Notes: generated by a model from the letters alone, not told the origin. Numbered from the stretch's first letter, positions 36,856 through 45,471 are shown. The stretch: 64,000 nucleotides of DNA from Streptomyces sp. TS71-3 (GCF_018327685.1 NZ_BNEL01000003.1:2852001-2916000); one strand, 5' to 3'. Made by a program: numbers and translations.

Positions 36856-36963
36856 GCGACACCCTCTCGCCAGAGCTTGTCCATTTTTAATGACCGGAAT
36901 CGTGCGCTGCTCATCGGCGATTGGTCAATACCTGAGCAGAATCGAGCATAGAAATGATTGAAG
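36856..36963. promoter_or_regulatory. divergent promoter region with GAATCG(T/A)GC repeats
   Basis: 108 bases between the kinase and DeoR genes, less GC-rich than the neighbours. GAATCGTGC (36897) and GAATCGAGC (36939) are direct repeats exactly 42 bp apart, about four helical turns. They are candidate operators for the adjacent DeoR regulator, which would control both arms. Confidence 0.5.
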
Positions 36964-37749
36964 ATGACGAGTAATGTTCACGGCGTGCTGGCAGAACGAC
37001 GACACCAACTCATCCTGCAGGCCCTGCGCTCCGGCGGGCCCGCGGCCGTGACCGATCTTTCCGAGCAACTGGACGTGAGCCCCGCCACGATCAGGCGCGA
37101 CCTGGTCAAACTGGAGGAGGACGGGCTGCTCACCCGGGTGCACGGCGGCGCCGTCGTGGAGGACGGCGACCAGCCCTTCGCCGAGGTCGCCGAGGTGCGC
37201 GTGACCGAGAAGGACGCGATAGCCGAGTGCGCCGCCGCGATGATCGAGGACGGCCAGCCGGTCCTGCTCGACATCGGCACCACGGCCTACCGACTGGCAC
37301 GCCAACTGCACGGCCGCCACCTCACCGTGATCACCAGCAACCTGGTGGTCTACGAGGAACTGGCCGACGACGAGGGCATCGAACTGGTGCTGCTCGGCGG
37401 CATGGTGCGCCGCAAGTACCGCTCCCTGGTCGGCTTCCTCACCGAGGACAACCTGCGTGAGCTGCACGCGGACTGGCTCTTCCTGGGCACCAGCGGAGTG
37501 CGCCCCGACGGGCAGGTGATGGACACCACGGTCGTCGAGGTGCCGGTCAAGCGCGCCATGATCAAGGCCAGCGGAAAGGTCGCGCTGCTCGCGGACACGG
37601 CGAAGTTCCCCGGCACGGGAATGGCGAGGGTCTGCGGTCCCGAGGACCTTGACGTGGTGGTGACGAACGCGCCGGTCGACCCGGCGACCCGAGCTTCCCT
37701 GGAGGAGGCCGGCGTCGAGGTCGTACTGGCAGGAAAGGTGCAGGGGTGA
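36964..37749 (+). CDS. DeoR/GlpR-family sugar regulator
   Basis: 261-aa repressor: N-terminal DeoR helix-turn-helix (AERRHQLILQALRSGGPAAV...LDVSPATIRRDLVKLEEDGLLTRVHGGAVV) and C-terminal DeoR sensor domain, which binds phosphosugars (LLDIGTTAYRLARQLHGRHLTVITSN). Starts possible at TTG 36958, ATG 36964 or GTG 36985; none has a strong ribosome site. It is divergent from the kinase/ABC/GH2 operon and translationally coupled to the GH4 gene, so it most likely controls both. Confidence 0.88.
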   Translation: MTSNVHGVLAERRHQLILQALRSGGPAAVTDLSEQLDVSPATIRRDLVKLEEDGLLTRVHGGAVVEDGDQPFAEVAEVRVTEKDAIAECAAAMIEDGQPVLLDIGTTAYRLARQLHGRHLTVITSNLVVYEELADDEGIELVLLGGMVRRKYRSLVGFLTEDNLRELHADWLFLGTSGVRPDGQVMDTTVVEVPVKRAMIKASGKVALLADTAKFPGTGMARVCGPEDLDVVVTNAPVDPATRASLEEAGVEVVLAGKVQG

Positions 37750-39083
37750 AGCTGACGATACTGGGTGGCGGCGGTTTCCGGGTGCCGCTCGTGTACGGGG
37801 CGCTGCTGGGCGATCGCGGTGAGGGACGCGTCACCCAGGTGGTGCTGCACGACCTGGACGCCGCCCGGCTCTCCGCGGTGACCCGAGTACTCGCCGAACA
37901 GGGGGCCCGGGCTGGGGACGCCCCCGAGGTGACCGCCACGACCGACCTCGACGAGGCCCTGCGCGGGGCGGACTTCGTCTTCTCCGCGATCCGCGTCGGC
38001 GGCCTTACGGGCAGGGCGAACGACGAGCGAGTGGCGCTCGCCGAGGGTGTGCTCGGCCAGGAGACGGTCGGTGCGGGCGGCATCGCCTACGGCCTGCGGA
38101 CCGTCCCCGTCGCCGTCGACATCGCCCGGCGCGCGGCCCGGCTCGCCCCCGACGCCTGGGTCATCAACTTCACCAACCCGGCGGGCCTGGTCACCGAGGC
38201 CATGTCCCGCCACCTCGGCGACCGCGTCATCGGCATCTGCGACTCGCCGGTCGGCCTCGGCCGCCGCATCGCCCGTGTCCTCGGCGCCGACCCGCAACAG
38301 GCGTGGATCGACTACGTCGGCCTGAACCACCTCGGCTGGGTCCGCGGCCTGCGCGTCGCGGGCCGAGACGTGCTGCCGCGCCTGCTCGGGGACCCGGACC
38401 TGCTCGGCTCCTTCGAGGAGGGCAAGCTCTTCGGCGTCACCTGGCTCCAGTCCCTCGGCGCGATCCCGAACGAGTACCTCCACTACTACTACTTCAACCG
38501 CGAGGCCGTCCGCGCCTACCAGCAGGCGGACAAGACCCGCGGCGCCTTCCTGCGCGACCAGCAGGCCCACTTCTACGAGGAGGTGCGCAGGCCCGACGCG
38601 CACGCCCTCACCGTCTGGGACCGCACCCGTGCCGAGCGCGAGGCGACCTACATGGCCGAGAACCGGGAGAGCGCGGGCGCCGGCGAACGCGACGCCGACG
38701 ACCTCTCCGGCGGTTACGAGAAGGTCGCCCTCGCCCTGATGAGGGCCATCGCCCGCGACGAACGCACCACTTTGATCCTCAATGTCCGTAACCGCACCAC
38801 GCTCTCGGCGCTCGACGGGGAGGCCGTCATCGAGGTCCCGTGCCTGGTCGACGCAGGCGGCGCGCACCCGGTCGCCGTCGATCCGCTGCCCGGCCACGCC
38901 ACCGGCCTGGTCTGCGCGGTGAAGGCGGTCGAGCGCGAGGTGCTCGCCGCCGCCGAGTCCGGCTCCCGTACGACGGCGGTGAAGGCGTTCGCGCTGCACC
39001 CGCTGGTCGACTCCGTGAACGTGGCCCGACGGCTGGTCGAGGGCTACACCGAGGTCCATCCGGGACTGTCCTACCTCAGGTAA
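37746..39083 (+). CDS. glycoside hydrolase family 4 (phospho-glycosidase type)
   Basis: 445-aa NAD- and metal-dependent GH4 enzyme, which cleaves by a redox-elimination mechanism. Rossmann start KLTILGGGGFRVPLVYGALL, INFTNPAGLVTEAM, metal-ligand Cys in RVIGICDSPVGLGRR and metal His in DYVGLNHLGWVRGL are present. Closest in style to 6-phospho-beta-glucosidases. The presence of a PfkB kinase and absence of a PTS in this locus leaves the phosphorylation route open. GTG overlaps the DeoR stop. Confidence 0.87.
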   Translation: MKLTILGGGGFRVPLVYGALLGDRGEGRVTQVVLHDLDAARLSAVTRVLAEQGARAGDAPEVTATTDLDEALRGADFVFSAIRVGGLTGRANDERVALAEGVLGQETVGAGGIAYGLRTVPVAVDIARRAARLAPDAWVINFTNPAGLVTEAMSRHLGDRVIGICDSPVGLGRRIARVLGADPQQAWIDYVGLNHLGWVRGLRVAGRDVLPRLLGDPDLLGSFEEGKLFGVTWLQSLGAIPNEYLHYYYFNREAVRAYQQADKTRGAFLRDQQAHFYEEVRRPDAHALTVWDRTRAEREATYMAENRESAGAGERDADDLSGGYEKVALALMRAIARDERTTLILNVRNRTTLSALDGEAVIEVPCLVDAGGAHPVAVDPLPGHATGLVCAVKAVEREVLAAAESGSRTTAVKAFALHPLVDSVNVARRLVEGYTEVHPGLSYLR

Positions 39084-39090
39084 CCCCGCC

Positions 39091-39100
39091 AAGCGCTTTC
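39091..39100. promoter_or_regulatory. AAGCGCTT palindrome upstream of GH38 gene
   Basis: CAAGCGCTTTCC lies in the 50-base gap between the GH4 and GH38 genes. The AAGCGCTT core resembles LacI-family operators. Weak, single occurrence. Confidence 0.25.
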
Positions 39101-39133
39101 CACCGCTCGTCTCTTTCTCCCTGGAGACCCCTG

Positions 39134-42100
39134 ATGCACGACGAACGCCGCCGAATCGAGGAGCGCGCCCAGCGCCTCCACGACCAGCGCATCAAGACCG
39201 CGATCTACGCGGCCACCGTCCCCCTGACGGTCGAGGCCTGGCGGGCGCCGGGCGAGCCGGTCCCCTTCGAGGAGGCCGCGGCCGCGCCCTACGAGCCCTT
39301 CGCGACGGACACCCCGTGGGGCCCGCCCTGGGGCACCACCTGGTTCCGTATGCGCGGGCAGGTCCCCACCGAGTGGGCCGGCAGGCGCGTCGAGGCCGTC
39401 ATCGACCTGGGCTTCGTGGGCGACTGGCCGGGCAACCAGGCCGAGGCGCTGGTCCACCTCACCGACGGGCGGCCGCTGAAGGCGGTCAACCCGCTCAACC
39501 AGTACGTGCCCATCGCCAACCCGGCGATGGGCGGCGAGGAGATCCACTACCTGGTCGAGGCCGCCTCCAACCCCGACATCCTGGCGGACGACTTCGCCGC
39601 GCCCACGCTCCTGGGCGATGTGCTGACGGCCGGCGACAAGCCGCTCTACACCTTCCGGCGCGCCGACCTCGCCGTACTCGACGAGCAGGTCTGGCACCTG
39701 GACCTGGACCTGACGGTGCTGCGCGAGCTCATGGTCCACCTGGGCGAGCACGAACCGCGCCGCCACGAGATCCTGCACGCCCTCGACCGGGCCATGGACG
39801 CCCTCGACCTGGACGACGTCTCCGGCAGCGCCGCCGCCGCCCGGGCGGTGCTCGCGCCCGTCCTGGCGAAGCCCGCCCACGCCAGCGCGCACACCGTCTC
39901 CGGCGTCGGCCACGCCCACATAGACTCCGCCTGGCTGTGGCCCATCCGCGAGACCAAGCGCAAGACGGCCCGCACCTTCTCGAACGTGACGTCCCTGGCC
40001 GACGAGTACGACGACTTCATCTTCGCCTGCTCCCAGGCCCAGCAGTACGAGTGGGTGCGCGACAACCACCCGGGGGTGTGGGCGCGCATCCAGGAGTCCG
40101 TGAAGAAGGGCCAGTGGGCGCCGGTCGGCGGCATGTGGGTGGAGTCCGACGGCAATCTGCCCGGCGGCGAGGCCATCGCCCGCCAGCTCGTCCATGGCAA
40201 GCGGTTCTTCATCGAGCACTTCGGCATCGAGACCAAGGGCGTCTGGCTGCCGGACTCCTTCGGCTACAACGCCGCCTACCCGCAGCTCGCCAAGCTCGCC
40301 GGCAACGAGTGGTTCCTCACCCAGAAGATCTCCTGGAACCAGACCAACACCTTCCCCCACCACACCTTCTGGTGGGAGGGCATCGACGGCACCCGCATCT
40401 TCACCCACTTCCCCCCGATCGACACCTACAACGCCTGCTTCAGCGGCGAGGAGATGGACCGCACGGTGCGCAACTACGCGGAGAAGGGTGTAGGGCAGCG
40501 CTCGCTCGCGCCCTTCGGCTGGGGCGACGGCGGTGGCGGCCCCACCCGCGAGATCATGGAACGGGCGCGCCGGCTCGCCGACCTGGAGGGCTCACCCAAG
40601 GTCGTCGTCGAACACCCCGACACGTTCTTCGCCAAGGCCCGCGCGGAGTACCCGGACGCCCCTGTCTGGAACGGCGAGCTGTACCTGGAGCTGCACCGCG
40701 CCACCTACACCTCGCAGGCCCGCACCAAGCAGGGCAACCGACGCAGCGAACACCGGCTGCGCGAGGCCGAGCTGTGGGCGACGACGGCCGCGCTGTTCGC
40801 GCCGGGCTACCGCTACCCGCACGAGAAGCTCGACCGGCTGTGGAAGACGGTGCTGCTGCACCAGTTCCACGACATCCTGCCGGGCTCGTCGATCGCCTGG
40901 GTGCACCGTGAGGCGGAGGCCGAATACGCCCGCGTGGCACAGGAGCTGGAGGTGCTGACGGCTCAGGCGGTCGGCGCGCTCGGCGCCGGCGGCGCCCGCG
41001 TCTTCAACACCAGCCCCTATGAGCGCACCGAAGTGATCCGCACGCCCGAGGGCGCACCCGCGTATGTGAGCGTCCCCGCGAACGGCAGCGCCCCCCTCGT
41101 GGCCGCCGAGCCCGCGCAGCCGGTGCGGGTCGACGGCCGTGTCCTGGAGAACGGCCTGGTCAGGGTCGAGGTGGCCGAGGACGGCACCCTGTCGTCCGTC
41201 CGCGATCTGCGCGCGGACCGCGAAGTCCTCGCCGAGCGGGGCAACCTGCTCCGCCTGCACACCGACCTGCCGAACAACTGGGACGCCTGGGACATCGACA
41301 AGCACTACAGGAACCGCTACACGGACCTGCTCCAGGCCGGGTCGGTCACCGTGACCGAGGCGGACCCGCTGATCGGCTCGATCCGGGTGGAGCGGGCCTT
41401 CGGCAAGGGCTCGCGGATCACGCAGACGATCACGCTGCGCGCGGGCAGCCCCCGGATCGACTTCGAGACGGACATCGACTGGCACGAGACCGAGAAGATC
41501 CTGAAGGCCGGCTTCCCGGTGGACATCCGGGCCCCGCACTCCTCGGCGGAGATCCAGTTCGGTCACGTCCAGCGGCCCACGCACACCAACACGAGCTGGG
41601 AGGCAGCCCGTTTCGAGGTCTCCGCCCACCGCTGGGTGCACGTGGCCGAGCCCGGCTACGGCGTGGCGATCATCAACGACTCGACCTACGGCCACGATGT
41701 CTCCCGCACGGTCCGCGACGACGGTGGCACGACGACCCGCGTCAGCCTCAGCCTGGTGCGTGCCCCGCGCATCCCGGACCCCGAGGCCGACCAGGGCAGC
41801 CATCGCTTCGTCTACTCCCTCCTGCCCGGCGCGAGCATCGACGACGCCGTGGCCGAGGGCTACGCCCTCAACCTCCCGCTGCGCGTGGCGGATGCGGTGG
41901 GCGCGCCCGAGCCCGCCGTCTCCGTGGACGGCGAGGGCGTGACCGTCGAGGCGGTCAAGCTCGCCGACGACGCCTCGGGCGATGTCGTGGTACGGCTCTA
42001 CGAGTCCCTCGGCGGCCGCGCGCAGGGCGTGCTGCGCACCGGCTTCCCGCTGGCCGGCGCCCAGGTGACCGACCTGTTGGAGAGGCCGCTGGAGAACGCC

Positions 42101-42184
42101 GAGGCCGCCGTGGTCGCCGACGGCGGTGTCCCCGTCGCGCTGCGCCCCTTCCAGATCCTGACGCTCCGGCTGCGCAGGGGCTGA
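39134..42184 (+). CDS. glycoside hydrolase family 38 alpha-mannosidase
   Basis: 1016-aa GH38 enzyme without signal peptide. The catalytic domain shows GVGHAHIDSAWLWPIRETKRK (zinc ligands), GVWLPDSFGYNAAYPQLAKL (nucleophilic Asp region) and WWEGIDGTRIFTHFPP, followed by a long beta-rich C-terminal half. ATG 39134 was chosen over upstream in-frame codons that lie inside the GH4 gene; GGAG sits eight bases before it. It probably trims terminal alpha-mannose from imported oligosaccharides, consistent with the ABC importer and GH2 enzyme on the other arm. Confidence 0.93.
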   Translation: MHDERRRIEERAQRLHDQRIKTAIYAATVPLTVEAWRAPGEPVPFEEAAAAPYEPFATDTPWGPPWGTTWFRMRGQVPTEWAGRRVEAVIDLGFVGDWPGNQAEALVHLTDGRPLKAVNPLNQYVPIANPAMGGEEIHYLVEAASNPDILADDFAAPTLLGDVLTAGDKPLYTFRRADLAVLDEQVWHLDLDLTVLRELMVHLGEHEPRRHEILHALDRAMDALDLDDVSGSAAAARAVLAPVLAKPAHASAHTVSGVGHAHIDSAWLWPIRETKRKTARTFSNVTSLADEYDDFIFACSQAQQYEWVRDNHPGVWARIQESVKKGQWAPVGGMWVESDGNLPGGEAIARQLVHGKRFFIEHFGIETKGVWLPDSFGYNAAYPQLAKLAGNEWFLTQKISWNQTNTFPHHTFWWEGIDGTRIFTHFPPIDTYNACFSGEEMDRTVRNYAEKGVGQRSLAPFGWGDGGGGPTREIMERARRLADLEGSPKVVVEHPDTFFAKARAEYPDAPVWNGELYLELHRATYTSQARTKQGNRRSEHRLREAELWATTAALFAPGYRYPHEKLDRLWKTVLLHQFHDILPGSSIAWVHREAEAEYARVAQELEVLTAQAVGALGAGGARVFNTSPYERTEVIRTPEGAPAYVSVPANGSAPLVAAEPAQPVRVDGRVLENGLVRVEVAEDGTLSSVRDLRADREVLAERGNLLRLHTDLPNNWDAWDIDKHYRNRYTDLLQAGSVTVTEADPLIGSIRVERAFGKGSRITQTITLRAGSPRIDFETDIDWHETEKILKAGFPVDIRAPHSSAEIQFGHVQRPTHTNTSWEAARFEVSAHRWVHVAEPGYGVAIINDSTYGHDVSRTVRDDGGTTTRVSLSLVRAPRIPDPEADQGSHRFVYSLLPGASIDDAVAEGYALNLPLRVADAVGAPEPAVSVDGEGVTVEAVKLADDASGDVVVRLYESLGGRAQGVLRTGFPLAGAQVTDLLERPLENAEAAVVADGGVPVALRPFQILTLRLRRG

Positions 42185-42206
42185 CCGGGTGGCGATGCGG
42201 TGAACA

Positions 42207-42254
42207 GGGCCGGGCGGCCGCGAACGCCCTCTCCGGGTTCGCGGCGCCCGGCCC
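42207..42254 (+). terminator. strong hairpin after GH38 gene
   Basis: GGGCCGGGC and GCCCGGCCC pair perfectly, and the inner GCCGCGAA/TTCGCGGC extends the stem to 17 bp with one bulged G. 23 bases after the stop. Confidence 0.8.
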
Positions 42255-42408
42255 CACCCCGGCCCCCAACGCCTGGCCGGCCGCCCACTGCCGCGCGTGC
42301 GCGGAGCCAGGCCGCCGCCGGGCGCCCGGTCCTACTGGACCGAGGAGTCCGCCCGGCAGCCGGCCGGGTGCTGCCTGCGGTCGGCTTGCCCCCGCCCTTC
42401 AGGGCTGC

Positions 42409-42810
42409 TCACGTGGACTGGGGCTGCTGGTCGGCGCGCTCTGCGTGCATCCTCCTGATGCGCACGGCTTCCTTGCGGGCCTCGGCCTGGATCGCGCGCT
42501 CTCGCTGGAGCCAGCCGGGGCTCTCCTGCTTCAGCGCGTCGATCTGTTCCGTGGTGAGGGGTTCGGCGGCCCCGCCGCGGGCGAGACCCGCGATGGACAC
42601 GCCCAGCTTCGCCGCGACGACCGGGCGGGGATGCGGGCCGTCGCGCCGCAGGTCCGAAAGCCACTGGGGCGGATCGGCCTGGAGGGCGTTCAGTTCGGCG
42701 CGGGAGACGACTCCCTCCTGGAACTCTGCGGGGGTGGCCTGGAGGTACACACCCAGCTTCTTCGCCGCGGTCGCGGGCTTCATCGTCTGGGTGGTCTTCT
42801 GCGACGTCAT
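42409..42810 (-). CDS. DUF5997-family protein
   Basis: 133-aa soluble protein (TMKPATAAKKLGVYLQATPAEFQEG, then VSRAELNALQADPPQWLSDLRRDGPHPRPVVAAKLGVSIAGLARGG). It matches the actinobacterial DUF5997 family; no function is known. ATG 42810 is preceded by TACCCT at -8 to -13, suggesting a leaderless transcript. Divergent from a LysR-substrate-domain protein. Confidence 0.8.
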   Translation of the reverse strand: MTSQKTTQTMKPATAAKKLGVYLQATPAEFQEGVVSRAELNALQADPPQWLSDLRRDGPHPRPVVAAKLGVSIAGLARGGAAEPLTTEQIDALKQESPGWLQRERAIQAEARKEAVRIRRMHAERADQQPQST

Positions 42811-42869
42811 GGCGTCCAGGGTAGCGAGCGTGTGTGCCGCCTCCTGACCCTCACCGATAGCCTTGCGGC
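42811..42869. promoter_or_regulatory. back-to-back leaderless-type promoters
   Basis: The 59-base divergent gap has -10-like boxes facing both ways: TACCCT (complement of 42818-42823) ending seven bases from the DUF5997 ATG, and TAGCCT (42858-42863) ending six bases before GTG 42870. Neither gene has a ribosome site, so both transcripts probably start at or next to the first codon. Confidence 0.5.
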
Positions 42870-43667
42870 GTGACAGGCTCGGAAGCAACCCCCTCGTTCC
42901 GGCTCGCCTATGTCCCGGGCGTGACACCCGCCAAGTGGGTGCGGATCTGGAACGAGCGGCTGCCTGACGTCCCCCTCGCCCTCACAGCGGTACCCGCCGC
43001 CGAGGCGGCCGACCTGCTGCGGGACCGGGCCGCGGACGCGGGTTTCGTACGGATGCCCGTCGACCGGACCGACCTCAGCGTGATCCCCCTGTACTCCGAG
43101 ACGACGGTGGTCGTGATCCCGAAGGACCATTTCGTGGCGGCGGCGGACGAGGTGTCCGTGGCGGACCTGGCCGACGAGGTCGTACTGCATCCCCTCGACG
43201 ACACCCTCGACTGGGAGCAGTTGCCCGGCCGCCCGGCGCTGGAGCGTCCCGCGACCACGGCGGCCGCCATCGAACTGGTGGCGGCAGGGGTGGGGCTCCT
43301 CGTCGTCCCGCAGTCGCTCGCCCGCCTGCACCACCGCAGGGACCTCACCTACCGGCCGGTAATGGACGCCCCCCAGTCCCGGGTCGCCCTGTCCTGGCGG
43401 GAGGACGAGACAACGGACCTGGTGGACGACTTCATCGGCATCGTCCGCGGCCGGACCGTCAACAGTTCCCGCGGCCGCTCGCCCCGGCCCCCCAGCGAGG
43501 GGCAGGAGGGGCGGTCGAAGGACAAGCCCGAGGTGCGGAAGCAGGCCGGGAAGCGGGCAGGGAAGCCGGGTGGCAAGTCCGTCGGAACGTCGACGGCCAA
43601 GGGCTCACGGACCGGTTCCCACACTCCCACGAGCGGCAGGCGCCGCAAGCCCCGCCGCCGGTCGTAG
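42870..43667 (+). CDS. LysR substrate-binding-domain protein lacking the HTH
   Basis: 265 aa. Residues ~9-195 form a LysR_substrate/periplasmic-binding type II fold (RLAYVPGVTPAKWVRIWNER, AADAGFVRMPVD, VVVIPKDHF, AAAIELVAAGVGLLVVPQSLARLHHR) with no DNA-binding domain in front. The last ~65 residues are a strongly basic Lys/Arg-rich tail ending GRRRKPRRRS, which might bind nucleic acid. Streptomyces genomes carry this truncated-LysR type beside DUF5997. GTG 42870 fits the leaderless promoter. Confidence 0.82.
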   Translation: MTGSEATPSFRLAYVPGVTPAKWVRIWNERLPDVPLALTAVPAAEAADLLRDRAADAGFVRMPVDRTDLSVIPLYSETTVVVIPKDHFVAAADEVSVADLADEVVLHPLDDTLDWEQLPGRPALERPATTAAAIELVAAGVGLLVVPQSLARLHHRRDLTYRPVMDAPQSRVALSWREDETTDLVDDFIGIVRGRTVNSSRGRSPRPPSEGQEGRSKDKPEVRKQAGKRAGKPGGKSVGTSTAKGSRTGSHTPTSGRRRKPRRRS

Positions 43668-43745
43668 CGGTCGGCCCATCGGGACCCTGCCGCCTGATCC
43701 CTGTGCGGCGTGCCGGTCACGGGCCGGAACGCGGACGGGGCCTGC

Positions 43746-43874
43746 GGCGGGCTGGGCGTGCTGGTGGTGGCGACGATGTCGTCCCTCGCCGTCTACGACC
43801 ACGTGCTGTTCTGGCCGGCCGGCGTGCAGAACGTCCTGCTCGACCTGGTTGCACCTCTCGGCCTGGCACCCGGC
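43746..43874 (+). pseudogene. CtaG-like membrane protein fragment
   Basis: Reads GLGVLVVATMSSLAVYDHVL, then FWPAGVQNVLLDLVAPLGLA, nearly the same text as residues ~70-110 of the complete CtaG-like protein at 62113-63129, then diverges. The fragment is on the opposite strand to the complete gene. No start or other part of the protein is present. Confidence 0.75.
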
Positions 43875-43892
43875 GAGGGCCGTCCGAACTGG

Positions 43893-43992
43893 TCAGGCCG
43901 CGTGGCGGTACTCGTGGAGGCTCCCACCGAAGCGGTCGCGTCTGCGTATCTTCAGGTGGGCAATGCGGTCGGGATTGGTGACCGGCTCGGGG
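43893..43992 (-). mobile_element. integrase/transposase C-terminal remnant
   Basis: On the minus strand the frame ends PVTNPDRIAHLKIRRRDRFG then GSLHEYRHAA and a stop. This is the C-terminal signature of a widespread Streptomyces rve-type integrase (family text: IRRRDRLGGILHEYRHAA). Upstream similarity stops at about 43992. Confidence 0.7.
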
Positions 43993-44058
43993 TGTGAGTG
44001 CCGCCGGGCCACGTTCCACAGACGCCTGGCGCCAGCAAACAGGACCCGAACGGTAGGC

Positions 44059-44130
44059 ACCTGCCGCCATGAACTACTCGACCGCACCCTCATCTGGAAC
44101 CAGCACCATCTCCTCAACGCTCTCCGCGCC
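44059..44130 (+). mobile_element. integrase internal remnant, opposite orientation
   Basis: The plus strand reads CRHELLDRTLIWNQHHLLNA, the segment that in the same integrase family lies about 60 residues before the C-terminus. It is inverted relative to the C-terminal piece next to it, so the element is scrambled. Confidence 0.7.
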
Positions 44131-44278
44131 CGCCGCTTGCCGGTGTGCGTTGAAGCAGTCCTGCCGGCGGGCAGGCGCGCGTGCCGGATCTCGACGTAAG
44201 AGGTCGGGTGGGACTCCTCAACCAACCAATCATACACAAAAGCTTCATTCTTGACTCTAGATTTCTGGCATCGATAGC

Positions 44279-44944
44279 GTGAGCCGTATGGATGATGGCG
44301 AGTCGCGGCCACGTCGCCTCTCAAGGTCGGAGACCAAGGCGCGCACCCGGTCCCTGCTGCTGGAGGCCGCGGCGCGCGTCTTCGCGCGCAAGGGATACGC
44401 CGCGGCGTCCGTCGACGAGATCGCGGGGAGTGCCGGCTTCTCGACCGGTGCCCTGTACTCGAACTTCGCCGGCAAGAAGGATCTGTTCTTCGAACTTCTC
44501 TCGAGCCGCAACAGCGAGCAGCTCGCCGAGGCCGCGGCGATCGCCTCCGACCGGGCGGACGGTCTCGAAGAATCCAGGAGGAGGCTGTCCGAGTTCCTCC
44601 TCGATCTGACGGACGCGGACAAGGACATGGTCCCGCTGCAAGTGGAGTTCTGGCTCCACGCCATCGCCCATCCCGAGTTCCGGGAGCGCTTCGTCGCCCA
44701 GTTCCACTCTCACAGGGACACGCTGGCTCAGGTACTGACCAGGCGGGCCGAGGACCGCGACCAGAGCGCCGACGCCCCCTACGACCAGGCCGCCACCGTC
44801 GTGCTCGCCCTGTTCCGGGGCCTTACGCAGTTGCGCCGCGTGGAGCCCGACCTGGTCCCCGACGACCTGTACGGAACCGCCCTCCACTGGCTGTTCCTGG
44901 GACTCACCACCTCGTCCGCCCCCGAGTGCAGACCACAGGACTGA
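44279..44944 (+). CDS. TetR/AcrR-family transcriptional regulator
   Basis: 221 aa. The TetR helix-turn-helix ARTRSLLLEAAARVFARKGY, then AAASVDEIAGSAGFSTGALYSNFAGKKDLFFELL covers ~ residues 20-75; the C-terminal ligand domain ends LFLGLTTSSAPE. TTGACT (44251) and GATAGC (44273) lie 16 bases apart immediately upstream, so the transcript probably begins at or next to ATG 44288 or GTG 44279 (leaderless). It may control the membrane-protein/monooxygenase genes downstream. Confidence 0.87.
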   Translation: MSRMDDGESRPRRLSRSETKARTRSLLLEAAARVFARKGYAAASVDEIAGSAGFSTGALYSNFAGKKDLFFELLSSRNSEQLAEAAAIASDRADGLEESRRRLSEFLLDLTDADKDMVPLQVEFWLHAIAHPEFRERFVAQFHSHRDTLAQVLTRRAEDRDQSADAPYDQAATVVLALFRGLTQLRRVEPDLVPDDLYGTALHWLFLGLTTSSAPECRPQD

Positions 44945-45441
44945 CAGCCGGGCCGAGGTTCCCTCAGTGTCGGCGCCCCTTCGCGAAGGTTTTGGTCCGG
45001 TCCTCCCGGGTCCATTCCCGGCCGTGTGCGGCGTTGCCGTGATGCCGCAGGCCCTTGCCGCACTGCGCGGGCTGGGCACCGGTGTACCGCCGGCCCGTTG
45101 CGCTCGGCGCCCTGTCCTTCCCTTCCCTTCCTGCGCGCTGCGTGTCCTGGCAGGCCTTGGACATGACCCCTCATCCGCAACCGCGGATCCCCTGGCGTAC
45201 CGGCACACGATCGGAGCGGCGCGGCGTCCAACTCCGCTGACCGATCCTCGACTTCACTCGATCCCCCTCCGCCCATTCCCCCCACTCCACGCCAGGACTG
45301 CGACAACTGCCGGCTCAGGACGCGAACCGCTGCCGGAGCACCGGGCCGCCCGGTTGCGTGAGGTCCAACGTCCCGACCGGAGCCGGGCATTGAGTTGGAC
45401 ATGAGCCCAGACGTGGCGGCCCGGGGGAAGGACCAGCGTCG
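44945..45441. other. intergenic, no convincing gene
   Basis: About 500 bases. A minus-strand frame at 44964-45164 ends REWTREDRTKTFAKGRRH, which looks protein-like, but I cannot assign it and it has no visible ribosome site. It may be a remnant. Other frames look like shadows. Confidence 0.35.
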
Positions 45442-45471
45442 TTGACATAGGGATGCTATTTGAATAATGTC
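45442..45471 (+). promoter_or_regulatory. near-consensus sigma-70 promoter with overlapping dyad
   Basis: TTGACA (45442-45447), 17-base spacer, TAATGT (45465-45470). GACAT and ATGTC, at the -35 and -10 boxes, form an inverted repeat (45444-45448 with 45467-45471), a plausible operator, perhaps for the upstream TetR protein. Such a close -35/-10 match is unusual in this GC-rich DNA. It drives the + strand genes from 45658. Confidence 0.65.

Noticed and set aside
39091..39100. AAGCGCTT as a firm LacI-type operator
   Set aside because: Only one occurrence, an 8-bp core is likely by chance in this DNA, and the adjacent regulator is DeoR-type; kept only as a low-confidence site.
42200..42847. Plus-strand frame of about 215 codons opposite DUF5997
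   Set aside because: Runs through the GH38 terminator and antisense to a recognised gene; no family features.
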